Positions 45,501 to 53,978 are shown, counted from the stretch's first letter. The stretch: 64,000 bases of DNA from CAVYTF01 sp963771435 (GCA_963771435.1 CAVYTF010000028.1:1-64000), one strand, 5' to 3'. The notes: generated by a model from the sequence alone, not told the origin. Program-made: numbers and translations.

Positions 45501-47553
45501 ATTGCTGCTGCATGCTAGCAGAAGCATTGAGGTCAAAAGCAATGTTTGCATCTGTTATTTTTGCTTTCAGATTTCCATCACCGCGGTTGATGTTGCCGCT
45601 AAGTACCAAATCTTTGTAATCATATCCTTTGAGTTCTGCTGATTGTATGGTTGCGTCAAAAGTTGATATTGCAGTCTTTAAGTCAAAACCGCTGCCTTTT
45701 GCGTTTGCAGTGAGGGAGACCTTGCCCACATTTTGTTCCTGTTTAGTGAGATATCCAACATTTACATCCTGCAAAACAATATTTGCTGTGTAAGACTGCT
45801 TGCCCTGCATAGTTGCTTTTACAGAGGCATTGCCATTGGTGGAAGTTAACTGGAGTTGCGTTGCAAACTGCTGCATGCTTCCTCTAAAATATCCTTTGGC
45901 AGAAAGCGCTTGCGGAATGCGAACATTACTTGGTATTGCACTTGCTGGCACGAGTTGATTGATGTCACTGGCAGAAGTTTTTAACTGAGCAATATTCAAA
46001 TCATAGACTGCATTTGCTCCATCGGGCAAACCTTTTATATTGCCGGATAAATCAATGGCAGTGTTGCTTAATCCATTGAGTTGGAATACAGGAATGGATA
46101 AATCTTTTACATAACCTTTAAGGCTGGAGTTTAATTGCAGCGAAGCAGTTTCATTGCCTTTCAAGTAGGAAGCGACCTGGGGCGCAAATGTGAGAATGTC
46201 TTTCGCATTAAGCACACAATGGTTTAAATCGGCATCAACATATATATCTCCAGGCTTTTTGCTCATTGCATCAAGTGAAGGATATTTCAACAGCAATTTG
46301 TTTTTCAGCGTAGTCTTGTCGGTTTGCACCAAAAAGTTTTGGAGGCTGGTGCTGGTGTCGTTATAAATGAAGCTGGTGTGTAATTTTTCCAGCTTAAAGC
46401 CTGATCGTTCAATAAAAGATGCCTGTGAAATTGTTCCCTGGTCGGAAGTTGGCTGCAGCACAAAGTCAGACCCATTGAATACAAGGTTTTGAATCTTTAA
46501 ATGCGAATAATCCATCCCAGTTTTTTGATGAGGCTGCGTGTTATCATCATAGGTGATATTGTCGTTATCAAAATTCAGGTTATGCAGGTTCACTTTCCAG
46601 GTACTGACCGTTGTGTCAGAGTGTACAGATGGAGGAACGGGCGCAGCAGCTTTATTAAAGGCAACAATGGCTGTGGTATTATTCAGGGCAATATCCTTTA
46701 AGTCTATCGCAAGCGTTTGAGGATTGATATTGTTTGGATGTGAAATAAATTCCCCAACATTTATATTTGAATAAATAGCCGAAACATCATTTGTGTACAC
46801 AACCTTAATGGCTTTGAAACTCATTTCATCCAACTTGAATTTGATGTTGTTGGAGGATGAGGCAGCCTGTACATTTTGTAAAGTATCCGCAGGATTTAAA
46901 ACAAAAGGCTTGTATTGATGGACAGTTGTGTTGATACCGGCAACGTCAATATTTAAAATATAGTAGTTTGAACTATCCAAATCAAAGGTTTTGATATGTG
47001 TTTGAAAACTGGACAGATAAAACTTCACGTCATTTCCTGTATAATCGTCCCGGAAGGTGGCGCGAATATCTTTAAAAACTATCCGATCAAGGTTAAATTT
47101 AAAACCTGCGCTGGTATCGGCTTTTTGGGTGGTATCCGGCGGGGAGGCAAACGCCTTTACGATATAATCGTAGTTGAAAGAAGTATCGGGGTGAATCCTG
47201 TAAATGTTGGTGTTGATGCCATTGAGTTCAAGGTAATTTACGCTCACTTCATGGTGCAGCAACTGGAAAAGTGCAATATCAACGCGTATTTCTTTTGCAT
47301 AGACTAAGGTATCTTTTTGCTGGTCCTCAAAGAAAACATCTTTTAAAACTATTTGTTTTGGAAAAGCGATGGCAAGTGTTCCTATAGAAACTTTTGTTTT
47401 TATTTTGCCTTCCAGGTAGGAGACCGCCTTGTTTTTTGCAAAATTCTGAACCGCAGGAATTTGAATTAGAATACAAAGCAGTAGCAGTAAAAAGATGATA
47501 CTGCCTACTACCCAAGCGAGTATTTTTAAAGTTTTTATTATAATCCGCTTCAA
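42532..47553 (-). CDS. tamB: TamB-like translocation/assembly protein (AsmA superfamily, DUF490)
   Basis: A 1673-residue protein with one N-terminal membrane helix (about 11-33, ILAWVVGSIIFLLLLLCIL). An AsmA-like start (KTKVSIGTLAIAFPKQIVLK) follows, then a very long repetitive beta-structure and a C-terminal DUF490/TamB domain (about 1400-1640; LLLGRFVQEDPF, DYLVSKDGKYRIRAYR). TamB proteins bridge the periplasm as a lipid-conducting groove and cooperate with an Omp85 partner. The partner is the overlapping downstream gene. The extreme C-terminus is proline-rich. No frame breaks are present. Confidence 0.9.
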   Translation of the reverse strand: MKRIIIKTLKILAWVVGSIIFLLLLLCILIQIPAVQNFAKNKAVSYLEGKIKTKVSIGTLAIAFPKQIVLKDVFFEDQQKDTLVYAKEIRVDIALFQLLHHEVSVNYLELNGINTNIYRIHPDTSFNYDYIVKAFASPPDTTQKADTSAGFKFNLDRIVFKDIRATFRDDYTGNDVKFYLSSFQTHIKTFDLDSSNYYILNIDVAGINTTVHQYKPFVLNPADTLQNVQAASSSNNIKFKLDEMSFKAIKVVYTNDVSAIYSNINVGEFISHPNNINPQTLAIDLKDIALNNTTAIVAFNKAAAPVPPSVHSDTTVSTWKVNLHNLNFDNDNITYDDNTQPHQKTGMDYSHLKIQNLVFNGSDFVLQPTSDQGTISQASFIERSGFKLEKLHTSFIYNDTSTSLQNFLVQTDKTTLKNKLLLKYPSLDAMSKKPGDIYVDADLNHCVLNAKDILTFAPQVASYLKGNETASLQLNSSLKGYVKDLSIPVFQLNGLSNTAIDLSGNIKGLPDGANAVYDLNIAQLKTSASDINQLVPASAIPSNVRIPQALSAKGYFRGSMQQFATQLQLTSTNGNASVKATMQGKQSYTANIVLQDVNVGYLTKQEQNVGKVSLTANAKGSGFDLKTAISTFDATIQSAELKGYDYKDLVLSGNINRGDGNLKAKITDANIAFDLNASASMQQQYPTNLKMQLMIDTINLNALHLVKDTLDFHGRLVADLPQTNPDNLIGSIILDSLAIFDGKQNYQTDSIAVVATANADSVRGLTLYSEFLKAQLSGRYKLTEIGAALEQTINKYYQLPGYKPAAYSAAEDWNLHGVFIPTPLILQLIPAVKGTDSLVMETSFNSAQDLLNASLKTKRVIYGSNQADSVTMLVNTTNNQLNFNAGFQHAKASSIELFRTTLGGYIADSKANIDLDVRDRKNKTQYNVAGLLAQIPQGFKFSLAPDSLVLYYDKWAVAADNFIQYDSTGILINNFKIENNGQSLSVNSTPQTVNAPLQITFSNFQIGTLTKIANQDSLLADGTINGNALIKNPTTSPVFTSDLQVNNLTYKKDTVGNVVIKVNNETANAYTADISIEGNKNDIKLNGTYYTGTGSRMDLKLGVNSLNLASLKPFVSGEITDMDGILKTNLSIAGTTDKPSVNGTINFENAYIIPAATGEKLTLSNDAINVDGQGVHFNNFTLLDSANNKAVITGDILTTDFKNFKFNTNLNADNFTVVNTPQTTNQLFYGKLNISTQLRLRGTMDAPVAEGNLKINAKTDFTMILPNDDPEVQEREGIVKFVDYKHPDTAAAKTIYDSLGTTQMKGIDASINIETDSAAKLTVVIDESTGDALTMQGVANLNAGIDKSGKISLTGAYQLTHGAYQVSLSLLKRNFIIQSGSTITWTGDPTSAQVDLTAIYNVNAAPIDLVQQQLGGADASDVTRYKQQLPFQVNLKLEGELLKPVITFDITLPQDILTQWPNVDLKLQQVRTDPSELNKQVFALLLLGRFVQEDPFQSAAGGTTASQLAVQSAGRLLSDQLNQLAAGLVKGVDINFDINSQQDYSTGTEQNRTDVNVGVSKKLLNDRLVVNVGSDIGLQGASNSYAQSSSLSGNFSVDYLVSKDGKYRIRAYRQNDYEEIIEGQVIETGVSFIITLDFNKFRELFHKPKKGHKLPTIPPPPSQTGTNTSPAKP

Positions 47554-47625
47554 GGGTTGTTAATAAAGTTGCTTAATGATAAGAAGTTTAATTACAAAGA
47601 ACGTTGATATCTAAATCAATCTTAC

Positions 47626-47823
47626 TTAAAAATTTGTGTGGCTTAGCCATATAAATATTTTAAAAAGCGCTAAAGAAATTAATATAATTGAACCAATAAT
47701 AAAATTTATAACCATTGTATGGTTAATGTGTTTTTTGACAGGTTTATTCACTTCGCGATAACGTTTGCCGTATGAAAAGACAATTATTGTGCCGCTGTAA
47801 GTTTGGGGTTGAAATGTTTGCAT
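47626..47823 (-). CDS. Possible small single-pass membrane protein
   Basis: A 65-residue frame with a polar N-terminal half (MQTFQPQTYSGTIIVFSYGK) and one strong hydrophobic helix near 38-58 (MVINFIIGSIILISLALFKI). Function is not recognised. It lies upstream of tamB on the same strand. It is short enough to have arisen by chance, but the composition looks genuine. Confidence 0.35.
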   Translation of the reverse strand: MQTFQPQTYSGTIIVFSYGKRYREVNKPVKKHINHTMVINFIIGSIILISLALFKIFIWLSHTNF

Positions 47824-47898
47824 AAGTTACTGCTAAGCGAACATACCCAATAATGAACTGCATTTTAGATATGGCCTATATTATGGTTGAGGGAGGCG

Positions 47899-48013
47899 GG
47901 GATGACTTTGTAAGAGCTTTGAGACGGCTTTAAGATGGCTTTGCCATAAAGCTAATTCAGTATAAGTACAGTATAAGTTCAGTATAACATCAGTATAAGT
48001 ACAGTATAAGGGG
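47899..48013. repeat. Degenerate 11-bp tandem array (about 10 units)
   Basis: From 47899 units read GGGATGACTTT, GTAAGAGCTTT, GAGACGGCTTT, AAGATGGCTTT, GCCATAAAGCT, AATTCAGTATA, AGTACAGTATA, AGTTCAGTATA, ACATCAGTATA and AGTACAGTATA, then a G-run. The 11-base phase continues across a change of core motif from GGCTTT to CAGTATA. It lies between the divergent tamB and nuo units. Confidence 0.85.
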
Positions 48014-48339
48014 GTGGGAAATGGGTAATTTTGCGGGCTAAAAGTTGAAAAATAAATTAATTTGCCAGAAAAAATAAATATTGTGGAGCAAAAAGACCAA
48101 TTTATTAAAACTCGGGTGTTAGTGGCCTGGTGTTGTAAATAGTATTCTTTGTTGATATTTTCAACATTGTTAAGAAGTAGTATGCCTTCTTTTTACCGAT
48201 ATTGTAAAAATTTTAGAGCGGCTGATAACAAAACAATTAGGTTTTATTTTGATTTAAAATCTATTCATGTAATGTGAGATAAGATTATTCATTATCTTTC
48301 GCTTATAAATATTATTGCTGAAAAAATAGAATCTTTTGT
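48014..48339. other. Leader and promoter region of the nuo operon
   Basis: An AT-rich 326-base region without a gene. TATCTTTC at 48293-48300 is a near match to the TAnnTTTG -7 consensus, 40 bases before the nuoA ATG. No distinct -33 element or riboswitch-like fold was recognised. Confidence 0.3.
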
Positions 48340-48690
48340 ATGGGGCCTGCATCAATGATCGTTTTAATCATAGCCGCACTGGCGTTCTCGTCCATTGCTA
48401 TTCTTGTTGCTAAAGTTGTAACAAAAGCTACAACCAACCCTCAAAAAGGAGAGCCATACGAATGTGGTATCCCTACAAAAGGGACTACATGGAAACAACT
48501 GAACGTAGGCTATTATTTATTTGCACTGATATTTTTGATCTTTGATGTGGAGCTGGTATTTCTTTACCCATGGGCGGTGGTGGCGAAACAGGTAGGATGG
48601 TTGGCATTGGTTGAAATTATTATTTTCTTTTTTATACTGTTTATGGGATTCTTATACGCCCATAAAAAAGGAGCTTTACAATGGAAGTGA
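48340..48690 (+). CDS. nuoA: NADH-quinone oxidoreductase subunit A
   Basis: A 116-residue membrane subunit of complex I with three helices. The conserved loop is YECGIPTKGTTW (about 46-57; the family has Y/F-E-C/S-G). The second-helix motif is ALIFLIFDVELVFLYPWAV, the signature of NuoA. ATG 48340 is the first start after an in-frame stop; M6 is an alternative. The 3' end overlaps nuoB by 10 bases. Confidence 0.93.
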   Translation: MGPASMIVLIIAALAFSSIAILVAKVVTKATTNPQKGEPYECGIPTKGTTWKQLNVGYYLFALIFLIFDVELVFLYPWAVVAKQVGWLALVEIIIFFFILFMGFLYAHKKGALQWK

Positions 48691-49220
48691 AAACAAATAC
48701 AGAGAAAAAAGATTTTCCGGGGGAGATACATGAAACGCCGGGAGGGGGTATTGTATTAAGCAAACTGGACGACGTGATCAACTGGGCGCGCTCCAATTCA
48801 TTGTGGCCGCTGACATTTGCTACCAGTTGCTGCGGCATAGAAATGATGGCTGTTGCCTCTGCTAAATATGACTTCTCAAGGTTTGGTTTTGAAGTGGCAA
48901 GGGCTTCGCCAAGGCAGGCGGATGTTATTATTATTGCGGGAACCATTGTAAATAAAATGGCGCCGGTATTAAAAAGGCTTTACGACCAAATGGCTGACCC
49001 AAAATATGTGATCGCGATGGGCGCATGTGCTATAAGCGGAGGACCGTTCTTTTATAATACTTATTCAGTGGTAAAAGGCGCCGACCATGTGATACCTGTA
49101 GATGTGTATGTAGCTGGCTGCCCGCCAAGGCCGGAAGCGTTGCTTCATGCTTTAATAAGCCTGCAGCAAAAAATAAAAAGCGGGTTAACAAGAGAGCAAA
49201 TAAAGACTGCTAAAGACTGA
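48681..49220 (+). CDS. nuoB: NADH-quinone oxidoreductase subunit B
   Basis: A 179-residue subunit carrying the terminal N2 iron-sulfur cluster, which reduces quinone. Ligands are C50 and C51 in ATSCCGIEMMA, C116 in MGACAISGG and C147 in VAGCPPRPEALL. All expected cysteines are present. It overlaps nuoA by 10 bases. Confidence 0.95.
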   Translation: MEVKTNTEKKDFPGEIHETPGGGIVLSKLDDVINWARSNSLWPLTFATSCCGIEMMAVASAKYDFSRFGFEVARASPRQADVIIIAGTIVNKMAPVLKRLYDQMADPKYVIAMGACAISGGPFFYNTYSVVKGADHVIPVDVYVAGCPPRPEALLHALISLQQKIKSGLTREQIKTAKD

Positions 49221-49222
49221 AC

Positions 49223-49681
49223 ATGGGGAATGAAGAATTGAAAACTACGATAACTGCGTTAGTTCCTTCTGCAACATTTGAAGAGGGTGGTGAATGGCTC
49301 AATGTATATATAGAACCAACAAATTGGTTGCCGCTTGCACAGCGACTTCGTTATGATGATGGGTTGTTTTTTGACTATCTTTTTTGTCTTACCTGTATTG
49401 ACTGGAAGACGCATCTTACGATGGTGTACTTCCTTTCTTCCACAAGATACAGGCACAATATTGTTGTGAAAGCTAAACTAGACGTTAGTGATCCAGAGAT
49501 AGAATCTGTAAGTAAGATATGGCGGACAGCGGATTTTAATGAAAGAGAGGTGTATGAAATGTTTGGGGTGAATTTCCTGAATCATCCTGATCTAAGGTTG
49601 CTTATTTTGCCTGATGGATGGGAAGGGAAAAGGCCAATGCTTAAAGATTTTGAAGATGCGGTTAATATGATCAGGCTGTAA
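49223..49681 (+). CDS. nuoC: NADH-quinone oxidoreductase subunit C
   Basis: A 152-residue peripheral-arm subunit with the 30-kDa signature NEREVYEMFGVNFLNHPDLR (about 110-129) followed by LILPDGWEGKRPMLKDF. It is separate from NuoD, as usual in Bacteroidota. It starts 2 bases after nuoB ends. Confidence 0.93.
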   Translation: MGNEELKTTITALVPSATFEEGGEWLNVYIEPTNWLPLAQRLRYDDGLFFDYLFCLTCIDWKTHLTMVYFLSSTRYRHNIVVKAKLDVSDPEIESVSKIWRTADFNEREVYEMFGVNFLNHPDLRLLILPDGWEGKRPMLKDFEDAVNMIRL

Positions 49682-49682
49682 A

Positions 49683-49722
49683 ACCTCATCCCAACCGTTC
49701 TCCAAAAGAAGAAGGGCAAGAA
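49683..49722 (+). repeat. Dispersed 40-bp repeat, copy 1 (between nuoC and nuoD)
   Basis: This reads ACCTCATCCCAACC, then TTCTCC, AA, and GAAGAAGGGCAAGAA. A second copy in the same orientation is at 51252-51290 with only a few differences. The TTCTCC/GAAGAA part is a decayed palindrome of the kind seen in dispersed intergenic repeats of Bacteroidota. The two copies bracket nuoD. Confidence 0.75.
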
Positions 49723-49767
49723 TTTCAAGAGCCGGGTCTAGTATGTTCTATTTGATATTTAAAATAT

Positions 49768-50883
49768 ATGGTTGAAGAAATCGGCACAACGGAAGAAGGG
49801 GACCTGATAATCAATGTGGGGCCACAGCATCCTGCCACACATGGGGTGCTGCATTTGGTGATCACACTGAACGGGGAAACTATAAAAAAGGTTGAACCTC
49901 ATTTGGGTTATATCCACCGGTCTATTGAAAAAATGTGTGAGAACTTGAGCTATCGCCAATTTATTTATGTTACCAGCCGAATGGATTATCTCTCTGCTCA
50001 TATTAACAACCATGCATGTGCGTTGTGTGTAGAAAAGGGTTTGCAGGTGGAAATACCGCAGAGGGCACAAGTGATACGGGTGTTGATGGATGAACTCACA
50101 AGAATTGCATCGCATGAACTTTGGTGGGGGGCTTTGGCCATGGATGTAGGGGCTTTTACTCCCTTCTTCCATGCGTTCAGGGAAAGAGAAACCATCAACG
50201 ATATTATGGAAGAAACGTGCGGCGCAAGGTTGACGATGAATTATATGGTTCCGGGTGGAGTGATGGCCGACCTGCATCCTAATTTTGAAAAGAGAGTGAA
50301 AGCATTTATTGGTTTATATAAACATAAGATCAGGGAATATGCTGAACTGGTCACTGATAATGTTATCTTTCAAAACAGGATGAAAGGAGTTGGCTATTTA
50401 TCTGCTGAGGATGCTATCTCCTATGGATGCACGGGGCCAACAGCAAGGGGAAGCGGCGTTAGTTGTGACATTCGGAAACTCTATCCTTATGAAGTGTATG
50501 ATAAACTGGAATTTGAAGAAGTGCTAGAAACAGCAGGCGATTCATTTGCGCGGTATATGGTGCGGATAAAAGAGATGAATGAATCGATAAAAATAATAGA
50601 ACAGTTAATTGATAATATTCCTGAAGGGGATTTCCAGGCGAAGACGAAGGCAGTGATAAAACTACCTAAGGGGGAATTTTATTCGAGAGTAGAAACGGCA
50701 AGGGGTGAGTTGGGGGTGTATATTGTGAGCGAAGGGGGAACAACGCCGTACAGGATCAAGTTCCGGTCGCCGGGGTTTTCGAATTTATCTGCGCTTGACC
50801 ATATGGCGAGGGGGAGCAAGCTGGGGGATCTGATAGCAATGATGGGGACTTTGGACCTGGTGATACCGGATATTGATAGATGA
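49768..50883 (+). CDS. nuoD: NADH-quinone oxidoreductase subunit D
   Basis: A 371-residue subunit lining the quinone cavity with NuoB. It starts with the family block NVGPQHPATHGVLHLV (about 13-28) and EPHLGYIHRSIEKM, and includes the HINNHACALCVEKG stretch and GCTGPTARGSGV. The C-terminus LGDLIAMMGTLDLVIPDIDR is intact. nuoE, nuoF and nuoG would normally follow but are absent here. Confidence 0.95.
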   Translation: MVEEIGTTEEGDLIINVGPQHPATHGVLHLVITLNGETIKKVEPHLGYIHRSIEKMCENLSYRQFIYVTSRMDYLSAHINNHACALCVEKGLQVEIPQRAQVIRVLMDELTRIASHELWWGALAMDVGAFTPFFHAFRERETINDIMEETCGARLTMNYMVPGGVMADLHPNFEKRVKAFIGLYKHKIREYAELVTDNVIFQNRMKGVGYLSAEDAISYGCTGPTARGSGVSCDIRKLYPYEVYDKLEFEEVLETAGDSFARYMVRIKEMNESIKIIEQLIDNIPEGDFQAKTKAVIKLPKGEFYSRVETARGELGVYIVSEGGTTPYRIKFRSPGFSNLSALDHMARGSKLGDLIAMMGTLDLVIPDIDR

Positions 50884-50903
50884 GGGGGGAATTATGAATT
50901 ATG

Positions 50904-50934
<31 letters not shown>

Positions 50935-50944
50935 GAATGTTATA

Positions 50945-51240
50945 GAATGAAGCGAAATGAGGATGGATGGAACGAAATGGCGATGGAATCAAGCGAAATG
51001 TTAATGCTATGTTATGAAACGCGATGGAATGAAGCGAAATGACGATGGAATGAAGCGAAATGTTAATGCTATGTTACGAAACGATGATGGAATGAAGCGA
51101 AATGGTGATGGAATGGAACGAAATGGTGATGGAATGAAGCGAAACGACGATGGAATGGAACGAAATGGTTATGGAATGAAGCGAAACGACGATGGAATGG
51201 AACGAAATGAGGATGGAATGAAGCGAAATGAGGATGGATG
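50945..51240. repeat. 21-bp tandem array in the nuoD-nuoH gap (about 13-14 units)
   Basis: Units such as GATGGAATGAAGCGAAATGAC repeat with 21-base phase, alternating GAATGAAGCG and GAATGGAACG forms. Longer variants containing TTAATGCTATGTTA occur twice. A related run of AATTATGAATGATG units precedes it (50890-50944). The frame is open on both strands only because 21 is divisible by three. Confidence 0.85.
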
Positions 51241-51251
51241 AGAGAGAAATG

Positions 51252-51290
51252 ACCTCATCCCAACCATTCTCCAAGGAAGAAGGGCAAGAA
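51252..51290 (+). repeat. Dispersed repeat, copy 2 (between nuoD and nuoH)
   Basis: Same element as at 49683-49722, same orientation, one base shorter in the GAAGAA part. It directly follows the 21-bp array. Confidence 0.75.
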
Positions 51291-51339
51291 AATGCGAAGA
51301 ATGGTTGCGTTATGGTTTGAATTTGAGGTTGACCGAGTT

Positions 51340-51475
51340 TAGGTGCTGAACAGAGTTACTACTGCTGAAGGGCTGCGGGATGGTAGCGGAAAGCCCGGTG
51401 AAGGTTTTGTGGATAGCCCTTGTGCCGGACTTGCAGCGGACAGCCCGAACTGATGTTGAGGGAAAGAGGGAGATG
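51340..51475. other. GC-rich structured intergenic element
   Basis: This stretch is clearly more GC-rich than its surroundings. GGGCT at 51370-51374 can pair with AGCCC at 51392-51396, with further AGCCC copies at 51415 and 51442 as alternative partners. I have an impression of having seen similar GGCTGCGGGAT...AAGCCCGG elements between genes in Chitinophagaceae, but cannot name a family. It may be a dispersed repeat or an untranslated RNA structure ahead of nuoH. Confidence 0.35.
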
Positions 51476-51550
51476 AGAGCCCCAGATTTGGTTGATTGGG
51501 TTGATTGGTTGATATAGAAGTTAGGTTAAATAATAAATTGTTTGCCAGGT

Positions 51551-52627
51551 ATGTGGAGCTTTAGTAAGATAGCGGACTCTGTTCATCAATGGTTGAACGC
51601 GACGTTGAATGCTACACTGGCGACGGTTGTGGAAATGGTAATTGCGGGGGTGTGCGTAATCAGCTTGTTTGCGATATTGGGATTGGTGCTGGTGCTGATG
51701 GAGCGAAAAGTTTCTGCGTGGATGCAGATAAGGATGGGGCCAAACAGGGTGGGGCCGAAGGGGATGTTGCAGTCGCTGGCTGATACACTGAAATTATTGG
51801 TGAAGGAAGGGATGACGCCGTCGGGGGCTGATAAGTTTTTATTTAACCTGGCGCCGTTCATGGCCATTATTGTGGCGATGCTGCTGATGGCGCCGCTGGC
51901 TTTTGCAAAAGACTTTGAGATGTGGGATCTGAATATAGGGGTGCTGTATGTGTCTGCTATTTCGTCTGTTTCTGTGATAAGTATTTTAATGGCGGGCTGG
52001 TCGAGCAATAATAAATATTCGCTGATGGGCGCGATGCGGAGCGGGGCACAGATAGTGAGTTATGAATTATCGGCGGGGTTTGCGGTGCTCTCTGTTGTGG
52101 TGCTGACGGGCAGTTTAAATTTGAATACTATTATTGAATCGCAGGCTGATGGCTGGTGGATATTTAAAGGGCATATCCCGGTTATTATTTCTTTTGTTAT
52201 TTTTATAATAGCGGTGACGGCAGAAACGAACAGGGCGCCTTTTGACCTGGCAGAAGCGGAATCGGAATTAACAGCGGGTTTTCACACGGAGTATTCGGGG
52301 ATGAAGTTCGCGTTGTTCTTTTTGGCGGAGTATGTCAATGTTTTTATTGTATGCGCTATCGGGGCTACTTTGTTTCTTGGCGGATGGATGCCGTTTCATA
52401 TTGGACATTGGGAAGGGTTTAATCATGTGATGAACTATATCCCTTCGAGTATTTGGTTCTTTGGTAAAACGTTCTTTTTGATATTTGTGATCATGTGGTT
52501 CAGGTGGACGTTTCCGAGATTGCGTATCGATCAGTTACTGAACCTGGAATGGAAATATTTATTGCCTATAAGTTTGTTTAATATTTTATTGGTGACGGCG
52601 ATGGCAATTTTGGGATGGTATTTTTAA
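51551..52627 (+). CDS. nuoH: NADH-quinone oxidoreductase subunit H
   Basis: A 358-residue membrane subunit joining the peripheral and membrane arms, with eight helices. Signatures are LMERKVSAWMQIRMGPNRVG (about 49-68), AETNRAPFDLAEAESEL and GFHTEYSGMKFA. The ATG at 51551 is preferred over the in-frame TTG at 51542. It is the first gene after the repeat-filled gap where nuoEFG are missing. Confidence 0.95.
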   Translation: MWSFSKIADSVHQWLNATLNATLATVVEMVIAGVCVISLFAILGLVLVLMERKVSAWMQIRMGPNRVGPKGMLQSLADTLKLLVKEGMTPSGADKFLFNLAPFMAIIVAMLLMAPLAFAKDFEMWDLNIGVLYVSAISSVSVISILMAGWSSNNKYSLMGAMRSGAQIVSYELSAGFAVLSVVVLTGSLNLNTIIESQADGWWIFKGHIPVIISFVIFIIAVTAETNRAPFDLAEAESELTAGFHTEYSGMKFALFFLAEYVNVFIVCAIGATLFLGGWMPFHIGHWEGFNHVMNYIPSSIWFFGKTFFLIFVIMWFRWTFPRLRIDQLLNLEWKYLLPISLFNILLVTAMAILGWYF

Positions 52628-52646
52628 ATGCACTCTACAGTTTATT

Positions 52647-53123
52647 ATGTTTATAGTAAAATATATAAAGGAAGTTTTTGGCGCTGTAAGGTCGTTGTTT
52701 GTTGGGCTGCGGCGGACAGGATATTATTTTACACATCACAAAGAGATCATTACACAGGAATATCCTGATAACAGGGATAGTTTGAATTTGCCTGAACGGT
52801 TCAAAGGCGAGGTGGTGATGCCGCATAATGAGAGCAATGAGCATCGCTGTACGGGTTGCACGGCTTGTGAGCTGGCTTGCCCCAATGGTACTATAAAAGT
52901 GATCACCCAATTTGACATAACCCCGGATGGCAAAAAGAAAAAAGCTATTGATAAATTGGTGTATCACCTGGAACTGTGCACCATGTGTAATTTGTGCATT
53001 ATCGCCTGCCCTTCAGATGCTATTGTGATGGCGCAAACATTTGAACATAGTGTGTTTGACCGCAGCCAGTTAACCAAGATATTAAATAACCCGGGCTCTA
53101 AAATAATGGAGGGAGTAGAATGA
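52647..53123 (+). CDS. nuoI: NADH-quinone oxidoreductase subunit I
   Basis: A 158-residue ferredoxin-like subunit with two 4Fe-4S sites: C68, C71, C74, C78 (CTGCTACELACP) and C111, C114, C117, C121 (CTMCNLCIIACP). It carries electrons toward NuoB. It overlaps nuoJ by 4 bases. Confidence 0.94.
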   Translation: MFIVKYIKEVFGAVRSLFVGLRRTGYYFTHHKEIITQEYPDNRDSLNLPERFKGEVVMPHNESNEHRCTGCTACELACPNGTIKVITQFDITPDGKKKKAIDKLVYHLELCTMCNLCIIACPSDAIVMAQTFEHSVFDRSQLTKILNNPGSKIMEGVE

Positions 53124-53650
53124 TGAGTGGGTCAACTATTATATTTTATATGCTGGCGGCATTTACTTTGGTGAGTGGGGTGTTTGCGGTAAGCACAAGA
53201 CAAATATTCAGGGCTGCTATCTTTTTGCTGTTCTCCCTGATCGGGGTTGCAGGGCTTTATTTCTGGATGCAATATGAATTTATTGCGGCAGTTCAGATAG
53301 TAGTGTATGTGGGCGGCATAACGGTACTGATCATTTTCTCCATCTTTCTAACACAACAGGCAGGAGAAAAAATGCCGAAACAAAAACTGAGCAGGCAGCT
53401 ATTTTCTGTATTGGCAGCCTTTTGTGGATTTGCTCTGATCATGGTGCAATTGGTTCAACATGTATTCACAGGCAGCAGCAATGAGGCGGTAGAGCCGGGA
53501 GTTGCAAATATTGGCAAGGAGATGTTGTCAGTAACTAAAGGCGGTTATGCATTGCCATTTGAAGTAGTTAGTATGTTGCTGTTAGCAGCGTTGATCGGTT
53601 GTATAGTGATCGCAACACCTTTTAACCAAAAATCATCAGAAACAATATGA
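53120..53650 (+). CDS. nuoJ: NADH-quinone oxidoreductase subunit J
   Basis: A 176-residue membrane subunit with five hydrophobic helices. The conserved third-helix region is FIAAVQIVVYVGGITVLIIF (about 54-73), containing the pi-bulge residues of the family. It overlaps both neighbours by 4 bases (ATGA junctions). Confidence 0.92.
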   Translation: MMSGSTIIFYMLAAFTLVSGVFAVSTRQIFRAAIFLLFSLIGVAGLYFWMQYEFIAAVQIVVYVGGITVLIIFSIFLTQQAGEKMPKQKLSRQLFSVLAAFCGFALIMVQLVQHVFTGSSNEAVEPGVANIGKEMLSVTKGGYALPFEVVSMLLLAALIGCIVIATPFNQKSSETI

Positions 53651-53961
53651 TGCAGCCGGGACTATATCATATATTATTTATCAGCGCTGCACTTTTCTTT
53701 ATTGGTGTTTATGGATTTCTTACAAGAAGGAATCTGATCACGATGCTGATGAGCGTTGAATTAATATTGAATAGTGTGAACCTGAATTTTATTGCCTTCA
53801 ATAAATATTTGTGGGCTGATAAATTAGATGGGGTGTTTTTTACCATATTCATCATTGCCATTGCGGCGGCTGAAGCTGCCGTGGCTATTGCGATCATTAT
53901 TAATTTATACAGAAGCCATCATTCAATTGACGTGGATAATGCTGAAGAATTGAAATATTAA
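53647..53961 (+). CDS. nuoK: NADH-quinone oxidoreductase subunit K
   Basis: A 104-residue three-helix subunit. It has SVELILNSVNLNFIAF (about 36-51), with the conserved helix-2 Glu, and IAAAEAAVAIAIII, with the helix-3 Glu, both part of the proton path. It overlaps nuoJ by 4 bases. Confidence 0.94.
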   Translation: MMQPGLYHILFISAALFFIGVYGFLTRRNLITMLMSVELILNSVNLNFIAFNKYLWADKLDGVFFTIFIIAIAAAEAAVAIAIIINLYRSHHSIDVDNAEELKY

Positions 53962-53978
53962 AATACAACATCGACTAA

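Noticed and set aside
51014..51241. 75-residue open frame of a 7-residue repeat (MKRNDDG type)
   Set aside because: It is a by-product of a 21-bp tandem array; the other strand is equally open and there is no non-repeat protein sequence.
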